Source: Acidobacteriota bacterium
GTDB lineage: Bacteria; Acidobacteriota; Holophagae; Thermotomaculales; Thermotomaculaceae
Length of the DNA: 9,694 bases
Assembly: GCA_027067895.1 (NCBI GenBank)
Contig: JAMOUY010000162.1
Coordinates: 1-9,694, forward strand
Direction of reading: 5' to 3'
Under the pieces are notes generated by a model. It saw nothing but the letters and a program-made list of their open reading frames with translations, was not told the origin of the DNA and did no database searches. Positions 1 through 5,845 of this stretch are shown in pieces (position 1 is the stretch's first letter; each line of letters begins with the position of its first letter). Made by a program: the position numbers and the translations under genes.

Positions 1-263
1 TTAAAAAAGGCTGTTTTGATATTCCTGTTTTAAAACTTGACGGAGACAATTTCGTTGAAACCGGAATTTATGCCGATGTGTGTATTCAAGATATTGCTGA
101 AATTAGGATAGATTCGGGTTGTTTTAGCCTTCAACATGGTGAAACTTTGAGGTTTGCCGTTGCGGTGAAAGACAATGTTAGGGAGTGGAGACTTCCTGTT
201 TCCGGTTTTCTGGAAACCGGAGTAACATTTCCTCCTGAAAAAAATCTTTTGATTTTATTTTAA
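1..263 (+). CDS. C-terminal fragment of an unrecognised protein (possible beta-sandwich end of a glycoside hydrolase)
   Basis: The frame is open from the left edge (first full codon at base 3) to the TAA at 261-263, giving the last 86 residues of a protein whose start lies outside the window. A GTG at 78 is in frame, but no ribosome binding site precedes it and the frame continues upstream without a stop, so it is not taken as the start. The tail has alternating hydrophobic residues, glycines and a run resembling 'LRFAV....REWRLPVSGFL..GV.FPP', which suggests beta strands. The W..P..G pattern near the end loosely recalls the C-terminal beta domain of GH57-type amylases, but that is a weak impression from memory. 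There are no catalytic residues in view. Its coding status is well supported; its function is not. Confidence 0.6.
   Translation, partial: KKGCFDIPVLKLDGDNFVETGIYADVCIQDIAEIRIDSGCFSLQHGETLRFAVAVKDNVREWRLPVSGFLETGVTFPPEKNLLILF
201..221. repeat. 8-bp perfect inverted repeat near the end of the truncated gene
   Basis: TCCGGTTT (201-208) and AAACCGGA (214-221) are exact complements separated by a 5-base loop, about 40 bases before the stop codon at 261. It is not followed by a T run, so it does not look like an intrinsic terminator. It also encodes ordinary-looking protein (SGFLETG), so it may be a coincidence of codon choice or a 3'-end RNA hairpin. Confidence 0.4.
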
Positions 264-295
264 AGTTGTTTTTATTTTAGACTTAAAATTCTTTG

Positions 296-325
296 TTGTT
301 ATTTTTATTTACTGTTTTTTATGAT
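296..325 (+). promoter_or_regulatory. Candidate sigma-70-type promoter for the 349-1032 gene
   Basis: TTGTTA (296-301) and TATGAT (320-325) lie 18 bases apart in a T-rich stretch. The second hexamer matches the -10 consensus at five of six positions and the first matches the -35 consensus at four of six. Transcription would start near base 332, leaving a leader of about 17 bases that contains the ribosome binding site at 338-343. In an A+T-rich genome such matches arise by chance, so confidence is moderate. Confidence 0.4.
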
Positions 326-337
326 AAAATATTATGC

Positions 338-343
338 AGGAGG
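338..343 (+). promoter_or_regulatory. Strong ribosome binding site that fixes the start at 349
   Basis: AGGAGG at 338-343 is a perfect Shine-Dalgarno core, five bases before the ATG at 349. An in-frame ATG at 334 lies upstream of this site and would put the AGGAGG inside the coding region, so 349 is the better start. Confidence 0.8.
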
Positions 344-348
344 CGCTA

Positions 349-1032
349 ATGGCTGTATCATGCAATGACAATTTGAAATTTGGCCATGGTGTATTTCATA
401 TTCAAACCGAGTATTACAAAGCATCTGATATGATTATTTGTAACATCTTTAAAGACGGCAAGGCTTTGAAAAAACTAAAAAAATTAGTGAAAAACAAAGA
501 AAATATTGACGAAGAAATAAAAAAATTTCACGAATTTGTTTTAAACAGGCTTAAAGAAGGGGCTAAAATAAAAGAAGCAAAAGAAGCGCCTTGCAAAAAT
601 TTTGTTTGCCCCGAGGGTTTGAAAGGAAAAATAGTGGACATTGTCGCGCCCCATTTCGGCGCCGCCATGAATGTTATTTGGGAAGATGCAATGAGAAGGT
701 CTCGCGATATAGAGGCATTTGTTGCAAATCTTCTTAACGACCTTGACGATAATTTAAGGGTTGTGATAGAGCATAAAGTAAGGTTTATAATTGCAAATTC
801 TTTGAATTTTAAGTCCGGGAAAAAGTCAGCAATGATAGGAAATGTTGAAAGGGATAAAGTCCTTCTGGTTATAAGTCCTTATTTTGGAACAAATTCCAAT
901 ACGGTGCTTGACCTTGCCCAGAGTTTAAGCAATGAAGATATTGATAAATTCAAGCAGGCGATTTTGAAAAAGTATAAGGGAGACAAAGCGGAAGAGTTGA
1001 GAGAAAAACTTGACAAACTTTTCCAAAATTAG
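349..1032 (+). CDS. Unrecognised 227-residue protein with an apparent internal duplication
   Basis: I do not recognise a named family with confidence. The start is the ATG at 349 because of the perfect AGGAGG five bases upstream; the protein ends at TAG 1030-1032. There is no signal peptide or membrane segment, so it is probably cytoplasmic. The first 45 residues ('GVFHIQTEYY' at 14-23, then 'IFKDGKAL') resemble an N-terminal segment I recall in uncharacterised proteins of Deltaproteobacteria and Acidobacteria with a 'FHVQTED...GG.I' pattern; this is memory, not a search. Residues 45-80 are Lys/Glu-rich and helical. Two segments, 94-130 and 170-206, look like copies of one unit: each has K-[IV]-hydrophobic run, then [AS]-P-[HY]-F-G, an Asn four residues later, an Ala, a Ser and a D-I-[ED]-x-F helix. 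It is probably co-transcribed with the ComF-like gene 35 bases downstream, though nothing else ties the two together. Confidence 0.85.
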   Translation: MAVSCNDNLKFGHGVFHIQTEYYKASDMIICNIFKDGKALKKLKKLVKNKENIDEEIKKFHEFVLNRLKEGAKIKEAKEAPCKNFVCPEGLKGKIVDIVAPHFGAAMNVIWEDAMRRSRDIEAFVANLLNDLDDNLRVVIEHKVRFIIANSLNFKSGKKSAMIGNVERDKVLLVISPYFGTNSNTVLDLAQSLSNEDIDKFKQAILKKYKGDKAEELREKLDKLFQN

Positions 1033-1067
1033 CGTTTTTTGGTATTTTTGCTTTTTAAGTTTTTGTT

Positions 1068-1766
1068 ATGCTTGAAAAAATTGTTTTTCCCCTTTGCAAC
1101 TGCTGTAAGAAACAAACCACCGAAACAAAATTCGGTTTGTGTTTTTCCTGTTTTGAAAAACTGATTTCTTTTAATCCGGAAAATAGGTGTAAATACTGCG
1201 GTTATCCGCTTGAAAAAGGCTCAAATATCTGCGGAAGGTGTTTTTCTCGAAAGAGTTTTTTTGACGCCGGTTTTTTTCTTTTTCCTTACAGCGAATGCGG
1301 AAAGGCTTTGATACACTCAATCAAGTTTGAAGATAAACTTGAATACCTTGAAGTTATCAATTTTTTTATAAATCAGTTGACAGACTTTATAAACGGCAAA
1401 GAAATTGATTTTATAACCTATGTGCCTTCTTCTTTGTTTCACTATCTTTCAAGGGGTTATTCTGTGCCGAGGGAGTTGGCGAAGAGGCTTTCTTCTTTTT
1501 TTAATATTCCTTATAAAAAAATTGTTTACACAAAAAGGCCTTACAAAAAACTTCTCTCAAAAAGCAAAAGCGTAAAAGAAAGAAAAAGCATTGTCGGGAA
1601 TTTTTTTAGGGTAAAATCCGATGGCAGAAAAGCAAACGGCATTCTTCTTGTTGACGATGTTTTTACGACGGGTACAACTGTAAATACCGTCGCTTCTCTC
1701 GTAAAGAAAAATAATGTTGCCGAAAAGGTATATTTTTTCACTCTTTCTATGGTTGTTAAGGATTGA
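1068..1766 (+). CDS. comF: ComF-family phosphoribosyltransferase-like protein
   Basis: A 232-residue protein with the normal length and layout of the ComF/GntX family. The N-terminal part is a double zinc-binding module: Cys10/12/13, C25xxC28, C41xxC44 and C55xxC58. The C-terminal half is a type I phosphoribosyltransferase fold with the PRPP-binding loop at 191-204 (ILLVDDVFTTGTT). Residues 119-138 (VPSS...SRGY....ELAKRL) match the family's 'RGyNQ..eLA' region, although the usual N-Q is replaced by S-V. Family members take part in natural DNA uptake in competent bacteria and are otherwise of unclear biochemical role; no other competence gene is visible here. The ATG at 1068 is the only plausible start because an in-frame TAA lies at 1056-1058, yet no Shine-Dalgarno sequence precedes it, only a T-rich leader. 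Its stop codon abuts that of the next gene on the opposite strand. Confidence 0.9.
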   Translation: MLEKIVFPLCNCCKKQTTETKFGLCFSCFEKLISFNPENRCKYCGYPLEKGSNICGRCFSRKSFFDAGFFLFPYSECGKALIHSIKFEDKLEYLEVINFFINQLTDFINGKEIDFITYVPSSLFHYLSRGYSVPRELAKRLSSFFNIPYKKIVYTKRPYKKLLSKSKSVKERKSIVGNFFRVKSDGRKANGILLVDDVFTTGTTVNTVASLVKKNNVAEKVYFFTLSMVVKD

Positions 1767-2807
1767 CTATTCACTTTCAACAGGCACTATTACAGGCTGC
1801 CATGTTTTTACAGGTGTTTTCCCTTTATAAAGAGGCGGAGAGAATTTCCATTTTTTTACCGTGGTTAAAACCTTATTTATGAGAATTCCTCTGTCTATTT
1901 TATCTTTCGGAATGTCCGAGTAAACAAAGTATGCGTTTAATACTTTGCCGTATTCGTCAATAAATGCGTTGACAACGGCATATCCGTTTATTTTTGAGAA
2001 AATCCCCTTGGATTTTACTTTCACCGGCGGGTTTATAAGAGGTTTTGCAAGGGTGATTAAATCGGAAGCGGGTACGGTGTCCCCCTCTTCTACGGTTTCA
2101 AGGGAGTAGATTTTTTTGCTAAGTTGGGATATTTTGTTTTTTAAATTCAGGTTTTCTTTAAGCAGTTTTTCATTTTTTTTCTGTTCCGAAACAAGTTCCG
2201 ATATAAGTTTTTTTGAGGCGTTTGATTCCATTGAAAAGGTTTCTCTCAGGTTTTTCAGGGTTTCGCTCTGCTGATTAAGTTTGTTTTTCAATTCTTCAAT
2301 TTTCCCGTTTTTTAATGCCAATTCCTTTTCTTTTTCCGAAAGTTGTTTTTTTAGTGATTTTATTTTGTTTTTAAGCGTTTTGTTTGATTTTTGAAGCCTT
2401 CTCATTTCTTTGTTTAATGTTTTTATCTTTTTTGACAGAGAATTAAGGCTTTTTTTCTGATTTTTAATCTTTTTTTCAAGTGAAGATATGTTATTTATCA
2501 ATTCGCTTTTGTTTTTGCTTGTTTTTGAAAAAACGGATTGGATTTGGTTAAGTTTCTCATTTAACAAGTTTAATTCGTTTTCTTTTTGTCCAAGTTTTTG
2601 TTTTAGTTGCGTTATTTCTTTTTTCAGTTGATTTTCTTTCTGGCTGAAGGAAATCTGTCTGTATCCGAGGTAACCGCAAATCGCAAGAAGAATCAAAATT
2701 ATCGCAAGGTATATAAAATTGTTTCTTTTAGGCGGTTTTTCCTCTATCTTTCTGATTTCAACCGGATTTTCAAATTCAAGTTCGTCTAAAAAATCTTTGT
2801 TACTCAT
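1767..2807 (-). CDS. Inner-membrane-anchored coiled-coil protein with a TonB-like C-terminal domain
   Basis: The 346-residue product has a short charged cytoplasmic N-terminus (1-29), one membrane helix (about 30-49), a long Lys/Glu/Leu-rich coiled coil (about 54-236), a short linker with a PP pair (236-268) and a TonB_C-like domain (about 270-346). In the last, 'GYAVVNAFIDEYGKVLNA' followed by 'VKKWKFSPPLYKGKTPVK' and a final 'VIVPV' strand follow the family's pattern of G-x-V-x-hydrophobic-D-x-G, W-x-F-x-P and G-x-P-V. TonB proteins pass energy from ExbB/ExbD to outer-membrane receptors. Here the usual Pro-rich spacer is absent and no exbB or exbD is in the window, so the role could be structural or a peptidoglycan/outer-membrane tether. 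The gene is last in the four-gene operon; its ATG overlaps the end of the PATAN gene by 8 bases. AAGGG lies upstream at a longer than ideal distance. Confidence 0.8.
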   Translation of the reverse strand: MSNKDFLDELEFENPVEIRKIEEKPPKRNNFIYLAIILILLAICGYLGYRQISFSQKENQLKKEITQLKQKLGQKENELNLLNEKLNQIQSVFSKTSKNKSELINNISSLEKKIKNQKKSLNSLSKKIKTLNKEMRRLQKSNKTLKNKIKSLKKQLSEKEKELALKNGKIEELKNKLNQQSETLKNLRETFSMESNASKKLISELVSEQKKNEKLLKENLNLKNKISQLSKKIYSLETVEEGDTVPASDLITLAKPLINPPVKVKSKGIFSKINGYAVVNAFIDEYGKVLNAYFVYSDIPKDKIDRGILINKVLTTVKKWKFSPPLYKGKTPVKTWQPVIVPVESE

Positions 2808-3894
2808 TGAATTTTATTATTCCCTTCAATGAAAGTTCGGCAAAAATTATTCTTGCCTTGTTTTCTTTAATCGGCGAGATTTTGATTATTGAATTTATGT
2901 CCCATGTGCCGTTTACCCTTGAAATCAAAAATCCCTCTTCCGGGGAAAAACTCATTGTGGCTATTTCGTTTATTGTTTTTGTAAGTTTCGGGACTTTTGC
3001 GCCGTCCCCTATTATTTCGTTTACCTTTTCCTGCAAAAGATGGTTTAAGTCGTTGGACAGTTTTGTATCCCTGTATTGATAAGACAAAACTTCTATTAGC
3101 GAATGCGCTTCAACAAACGAGCCTTTTTCAATAAGCCTCAACACTTTGTTTCTTATGCCTTTTTTGGCTATGCTTAAATCTATTTCGTCAGGTTTTTTAA
3201 ACTTTAACAAACCCTGCTGATAGCAGTCAAACAGGTTTTTGAAAACGTAAAATTCAGGTGAGCGGAATTCCATTGCTATGTTTTCCACCGATTTTTTCCC
3301 GTTAATCGCTCTTAAAATTTTGGCGTGATTGTTGGATAGAGGCAGAGATTCCACAACTTTGTCAAACACTATAACCGGAATATAGTCTCTTGTGGGAATA
3401 ACGCTTCTTATTCTTGCCCATTCGTCAACCCTTCTTGCCGCTTCAAGAATTATCGGGTTAACGTCAAGGGCAACTTCAAGCATATCGTGTTCAATCATTT
3501 CCCCTTCTGTGAATTCATATTCGCCGTCTTCCCAAGTGAATGCATTGTAAATTGATTCTTCAATCTTGACTTTGATAAAGGCAAGCATTTCCTTTTCGCT
3601 TACTATTCCCTCTTCCACAAGCATTTTGCCAAGCATCATTTTTTTCTTTTCCTGTGCGTCTATGGCTTCTTTCAGTCCTTTTTCGGTGATTTTCCCGTAA
3701 GCGATTAGCGATTGCCCGAGGTATTCGTTAGGGTTGTCCGAAGCGGTTGCAATAATTTTCCCGTTTTTGAAATAAACCTTTTTTGTTTCTTTGTGGTTTG
3801 TTATTTTAAGCATTCCGGTATGCCCGGATACGGAAATAAACTGCATTGCGTCCGCAATGCCCATCAATTCAAGAGTGCCTTTTAATTCCGGCAT
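2800..3894 (-). CDS. PATAN (DUF4388) domain signalling/adaptor protein
   Basis: A 364-residue cytoplasmic protein. Residues 1-50 show the PATAN/DUF4388 opening: G-x-L near the start, hydrophobic helix with 'AMQFI', 'HTGMLKI', then 'KVYFKNGKIIAT'. Residues 58-128 contain two related helical units ('YLGQSLIAYGKIT' and 'MLGKMLVEEGIVS') and an 'FTWEDGEYEF' strand pair, as in longer members of this family. Two similar winged-helix-like segments follow, at about 190-232 ('AKILRAINGKKSVENIA...GLLKF') and 321-362 ('GFLISRVNGTWDINSII...GIIKF'). The segment between them (245-300) is helical. PATAN domains are predicted protein-interaction modules found in PatA-type regulators and in signalling proteins; no enzymatic activity is expected. 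The start overlaps the 3' end of glmU by 13 bases, so translation is probably coupled. Its binding partner is not evident. Confidence 0.85.
   Translation of the reverse strand: MPELKGTLELMGIADAMQFISVSGHTGMLKITNHKETKKVYFKNGKIIATASDNPNEYLGQSLIAYGKITEKGLKEAIDAQEKKKMMLGKMLVEEGIVSEKEMLAFIKVKIEESIYNAFTWEDGEYEFTEGEMIEHDMLEVALDVNPIILEAARRVDEWARIRSVIPTRDYIPVIVFDKVVESLPLSNNHAKILRAINGKKSVENIAMEFRSPEFYVFKNLFDCYQQGLLKFKKPDEIDLSIAKKGIRNKVLRLIEKGSFVEAHSLIEVLSYQYRDTKLSNDLNHLLQEKVNEIIGDGAKVPKLTKTINEIATMSFSPEEGFLISRVNGTWDINSIIKISPIKENKARIIFAELSLKGIIKFNE
3843..3860. repeat. Palindromic hairpin early in the PATAN gene
   Basis: GCATTGCG and CGCAATGC flank a 2-base centre; as RNA this would fold as a 7-bp stem with a 4-base loop. 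On the minus-strand transcript it starts 34 bases after the PATAN start codon and includes the in-frame Met17 codon. It could be chance, or a small structure affecting translation of the PATAN gene. Confidence 0.35.
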
Positions 3895-5261
3895 TTTTTC
3901 CCCTTCTTCTTCGGCCAGTCTTTAATAACTTTTTGTTTTACCCTTGACAGAGCAAGACTGCATTCCGGGACGTCGCTTGTAATTGTTGAGCCTGCGCCAA
4001 TGTATGAAAAATCCCCTATTTTTACGGGGGCGACTAATTGTGTGTCACTTCCTATAAAGCATTTTTCCCCTATTTCCGTTCGGTGTTTTCTCTCACCGTC
4101 ATAGTTGCAGGTTATTGTGCCTGCGCCGATATTTGTTTCTTTGCCGATTTCGCAGTCGCCGAGGTAAGACAGATGGGATGCCTTAACCCCCTCTTTTAAA
4201 ACCGCTTTTTTGGTTTCAACAAAGTTTCCGATTTTTACCGATTCTTCCGCAACCGTGCCCTGTCTCAGTCTTGCAAAGGGGCCTATGTTGCAGTTTTGTC
4301 CGATTTTTGTTCCTTCAATGTGTGAGTATTCGTAAATTGCTGTGTTGTTTCCGATTTCGCTGTTTATAATTACCGCGCCGGTTTTTATCAAACAGTTTTC
4401 CCCTATTTTTGTCCCGGTTTCAATTACGCATCCGGGATAAATTATTGTGTCTTTCCCTATTTCAACGTTGTCCTCAATTCTCACTGTTTCCGGCTGATAG
4501 ATTGTAATTCCTTCGTCCATAAAATATTCCCTGTTTCTTGAAATTGCTATTGAGTCTGTCTTAGCCAATTGTTTTCTGTTGTTTACTCCTAAAAAGTTTT
4601 TCTCTTTTTCGGTTTTGCAAACTGCGACGTAAATTCCTTTGTGTTTTAAAATAGCCGGAAGGTCGGTTAAATAGTATTCGTTTTGGGCGTTGTCGTTTGA
4701 TATTTCTTTCAGATTTTCAATAAGGTGTTTGTTTTTGAAAAGATAAATTCCTGAATTCACAAGATTGTTTTTCTTCTCTTCTTCATTTGCGTCTTTTTCC
4801 TCAACAATGTTGAAGAATTCTCCGTCAATCTCAAAAACCCTTCCGTATCCCTGCGGATTTGAGGCGTAAAAAGACAGAATTGCCGCTTCTGCTTTTCTAT
4901 CAAAAGCGAAGTTTACAAAGTTTTCAACGTCTTCTTTTTCAAGAAGGGGAATGTCGCCGGGTGTGATAAGTGTAAATTCTTCGGGATTTGAATAAAATTC
5001 TTCTGCACACATTACGGCATGCGCAGTGCCCAGTCTTTCTTTTTGCTCGTAGATTTTTATACTGTGATTTTTTAAAAATTCTTTTGCTATTTCTATATTT
5101 TTCCCAAGCACAACGCCTGTTTCAATATTTAGTTTGTCCGCAATATTCAGCAGTCTGAAAAGCATAGGCACACCGGCTACCTTGTGGAAAACTTTTGGAA
5201 GAGACGATTTCATTCTCTTTCCTTCGCCGGCGGCAAGAATCAGCCACTTTATTTTTCTCAT
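3882..5261 (-). CDS. glmU: Bifunctional GlmU: GlcN-1-P acetyltransferase / GlcNAc-1-P uridylyltransferase
   Basis: GlmU makes UDP-GlcNAc in the cytoplasm, the precursor for peptidoglycan and lipopolysaccharide: it acetylates glucosamine-1-phosphate, then couples it to UTP. At 459 residues it is full length. The N-terminal uridylyltransferase domain (1-230) has the nucleotide loop L9-AAGEGKRM-S19 with K23, the Mg-binding Asp103 in 'PGDIPLL', 'QGYGRV' (137-142), Glu154, Asn169 and Asn227. The C-terminal left-handed beta-helix (about 250-440) consists of hexapeptide repeats and carries the acetyltransferase residues at positions equivalent to the E. coli enzyme: Arg331 or Arg333, Lys351, His363, Tyr366, Asn377, Asn386-Tyr387 and Lys392. 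Nothing essential is missing. The ATG follows an AAAGGG site about seven bases upstream, and there is only 1 base between it and the stop of the TPR gene. It is the one housekeeping enzyme in the operon. Confidence 0.98.
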   Translation of the reverse strand: MRKIKWLILAAGEGKRMKSSLPKVFHKVAGVPMLFRLLNIADKLNIETGVVLGKNIEIAKEFLKNHSIKIYEQKERLGTAHAVMCAEEFYSNPEEFTLITPGDIPLLEKEDVENFVNFAFDRKAEAAILSFYASNPQGYGRVFEIDGEFFNIVEEKDANEEEKKNNLVNSGIYLFKNKHLIENLKEISNDNAQNEYYLTDLPAILKHKGIYVAVCKTEKEKNFLGVNNRKQLAKTDSIAISRNREYFMDEGITIYQPETVRIEDNVEIGKDTIIYPGCVIETGTKIGENCLIKTGAVIINSEIGNNTAIYEYSHIEGTKIGQNCNIGPFARLRQGTVAEESVKIGNFVETKKAVLKEGVKASHLSYLGDCEIGKETNIGAGTITCNYDGERKHRTEIGEKCFIGSDTQLVAPVKIGDFSYIGAGSTITSDVPECSLALSRVKQKVIKDWPKKKGKKCRN

Positions 5262-5262
5262 G

Positions 5263-5712
5263 TTAAATCCCTTTCATGTTTTCCACGATAGGTTTTAGCA
5301 AAGGCTCTTTAAGTGCGGCAATTTTGTTTGATGAATTTAGTTTTATTGCTTTTTTTAAGTATTGTTCCGCTTTTTTTAAGTTTTCCATTCCCGCTTCCGC
5401 AATTGCCGAAAGGAAGTTGTAACTTTCTTTGTCTATTTTTCCCTCTTTTTCAAGCAAGTTTAAAACCTTAATAGCGTCTGAAAAATTTCCGTTGTTTAGC
5501 AAAAACACGGCGGTAGCGTAATTGTTTTCAAAATCTTTTTTGCTTTTTGCTTCTTCTATTTTTTCCCTGCAAATTACAATAAATGTTTTGCACCTTGATG
5601 CAAGTTCGGGAAATTCCGCTTTTTCAAGTGCTTTTTCAAATTTTGCCAGTGCCTTTTTAAAATCTTTCTTGTTAAACAATTTTAAGCCTTCTTCGTAAAG
5701 TTTTAGAGCCAT
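5263..5712 (-). CDS. Small TPR-repeat protein, first gene of the glmU operon
   Basis: A 149-residue, all-helical, probably cytoplasmic protein without a signal peptide. Tetratricopeptide-like units are seen at the start ('YEEGLKLFNKKDFKKALAKFEKAL', about residues 6-30 with G, A and A at the usual small-residue positions), in the middle ('NNGNFSDAIKVLNLLEKEG') and near the end ('ENLKKAEQYLKKAIKLN'). TPRs are protein-protein interaction scaffolds; the partner is unknown. The start is set at the ATG at 5712 because GAAGGGGG lies six bases upstream; a GTG at 5730 in the same frame would place that ribosome binding site inside the gene and would lie almost at the predicted transcript end. The stop is 1 base from the glmU start, so expression is coupled. 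It may simply be a helper protein, but its placement ahead of glmU is suggestive. Confidence 0.85.
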   Translation of the reverse strand: MALKLYEEGLKLFNKKDFKKALAKFEKALEKAEFPELASRCKTFIVICREKIEEAKSKKDFENNYATAVFLLNNGNFSDAIKVLNLLEKEGKIDKESYNFLSAIAEAGMENLKKAEQYLKKAIKLNSSNKIAALKEPLLKPIVENMKGI

Positions 5713-5718
5713 TTGCCC

Positions 5719-5725
5719 CCCCTTC
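5719..5725 (-). promoter_or_regulatory. Ribosome binding site that fixes the TPR gene start
   Basis: On the minus strand GAAGGGG (5725 to 5719) is followed after six bases by the ATG at 5712. This supports that ATG rather than the GTG at 5730, which precedes the site. Confidence 0.7.
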
Positions 5726-5745
5726 GGCACCGTTTTCTTTATAAA

Positions 5746-5774
5746 AGATTAGCATATAACGCTTTTTTTTTCAA
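5746..5774 (-). promoter_or_regulatory. Candidate promoter of the TPR-glmU-PATAN-TonB-like operon
   Basis: Reading the minus strand, TTGAAA (5774-5769) is followed after 17 bases by TAATCT (5751-5746), preceded by TG one base upstream (5754-5753), an extended -10 arrangement. The -10 hexamer itself is a poor match (three of six), partly offset by the TG and the good -35. A second TATAAA lies at 5743-5738. Transcription would begin near 5739, leaving a leader of about 27 bases before the ATG at 5712. Confidence 0.45.
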
Positions 5775-5799
5775 TTTGTGCCCGCCGTATATTTGAATG

Positions 5800-5827
5800 T
5801 TGAAAATCTGCGAATAAATAGTATTAT
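5800..5827 (+). promoter_or_regulatory. Candidate promoter of the hybrid sensor kinase gene
   Basis: TTGAAA (5800-5805) and TATTAT (5822-5827) are 16 bases apart; the -10 matches consensus at five of six positions. Transcription would start near 5834, so the leader is only about 12 bases and begins at the ribosome binding site. The -35 elements of the two divergent promoters are about 25 bases apart (5775-5799), so one bound regulator could affect both. Confidence 0.45.
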
Positions 5828-5834
5828 TTAGAAT

Positions 5835-5840
5835 AGGAGA
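5835..5840 (+). promoter_or_regulatory. Ribosome binding site of the sensor kinase gene
   Basis: AGGAGA lies five bases before the ATG at 5846, the same spacing as at the 349 gene, and supports this start. Confidence 0.75.
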
Positions 5841-5845
5841 AAGAT

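Noticed and set aside
201..221. Hairpin as a transcription terminator
   Set aside because: No T run follows it and it lies inside the coding region 40 bases before the stop codon.
78..263. Separate small gene starting at GTG 78
   Set aside because: The frame is open to the left edge and no ribosome binding site precedes the GTG, so this is the tail of a longer truncated gene.
1541..1780. Minus-strand open frame opposite the ComF-like gene
   Set aside because: It covers the conserved PRPP-binding loop coding region on the other strand and has no features of its own.
2607..3079. Plus-strand open frames opposite the TonB-like and PATAN genes (also 9051-9329 opposite the helical-repeat gene)
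   Set aside because: Hydrophobic, Phe/Ser-rich products typical of the reverse of Lys/Glu-rich coding sequence; no ribosome binding site.
5763..5771. Run of nine T as a terminator for a + strand transcript
   Set aside because: It lies between divergent genes, so no upstream + strand transcript needs it, and no stable GC-rich stem precedes it. On the minus strand it is the A-tract between the -35 and -10 boxes.
5790..5820. Loose inverted repeat (TATTTG ... CGAATA) around the kinase -35 as an operator
   Set aside because: Six-base arms with a mismatch in A+T-rich DNA are expected by chance.
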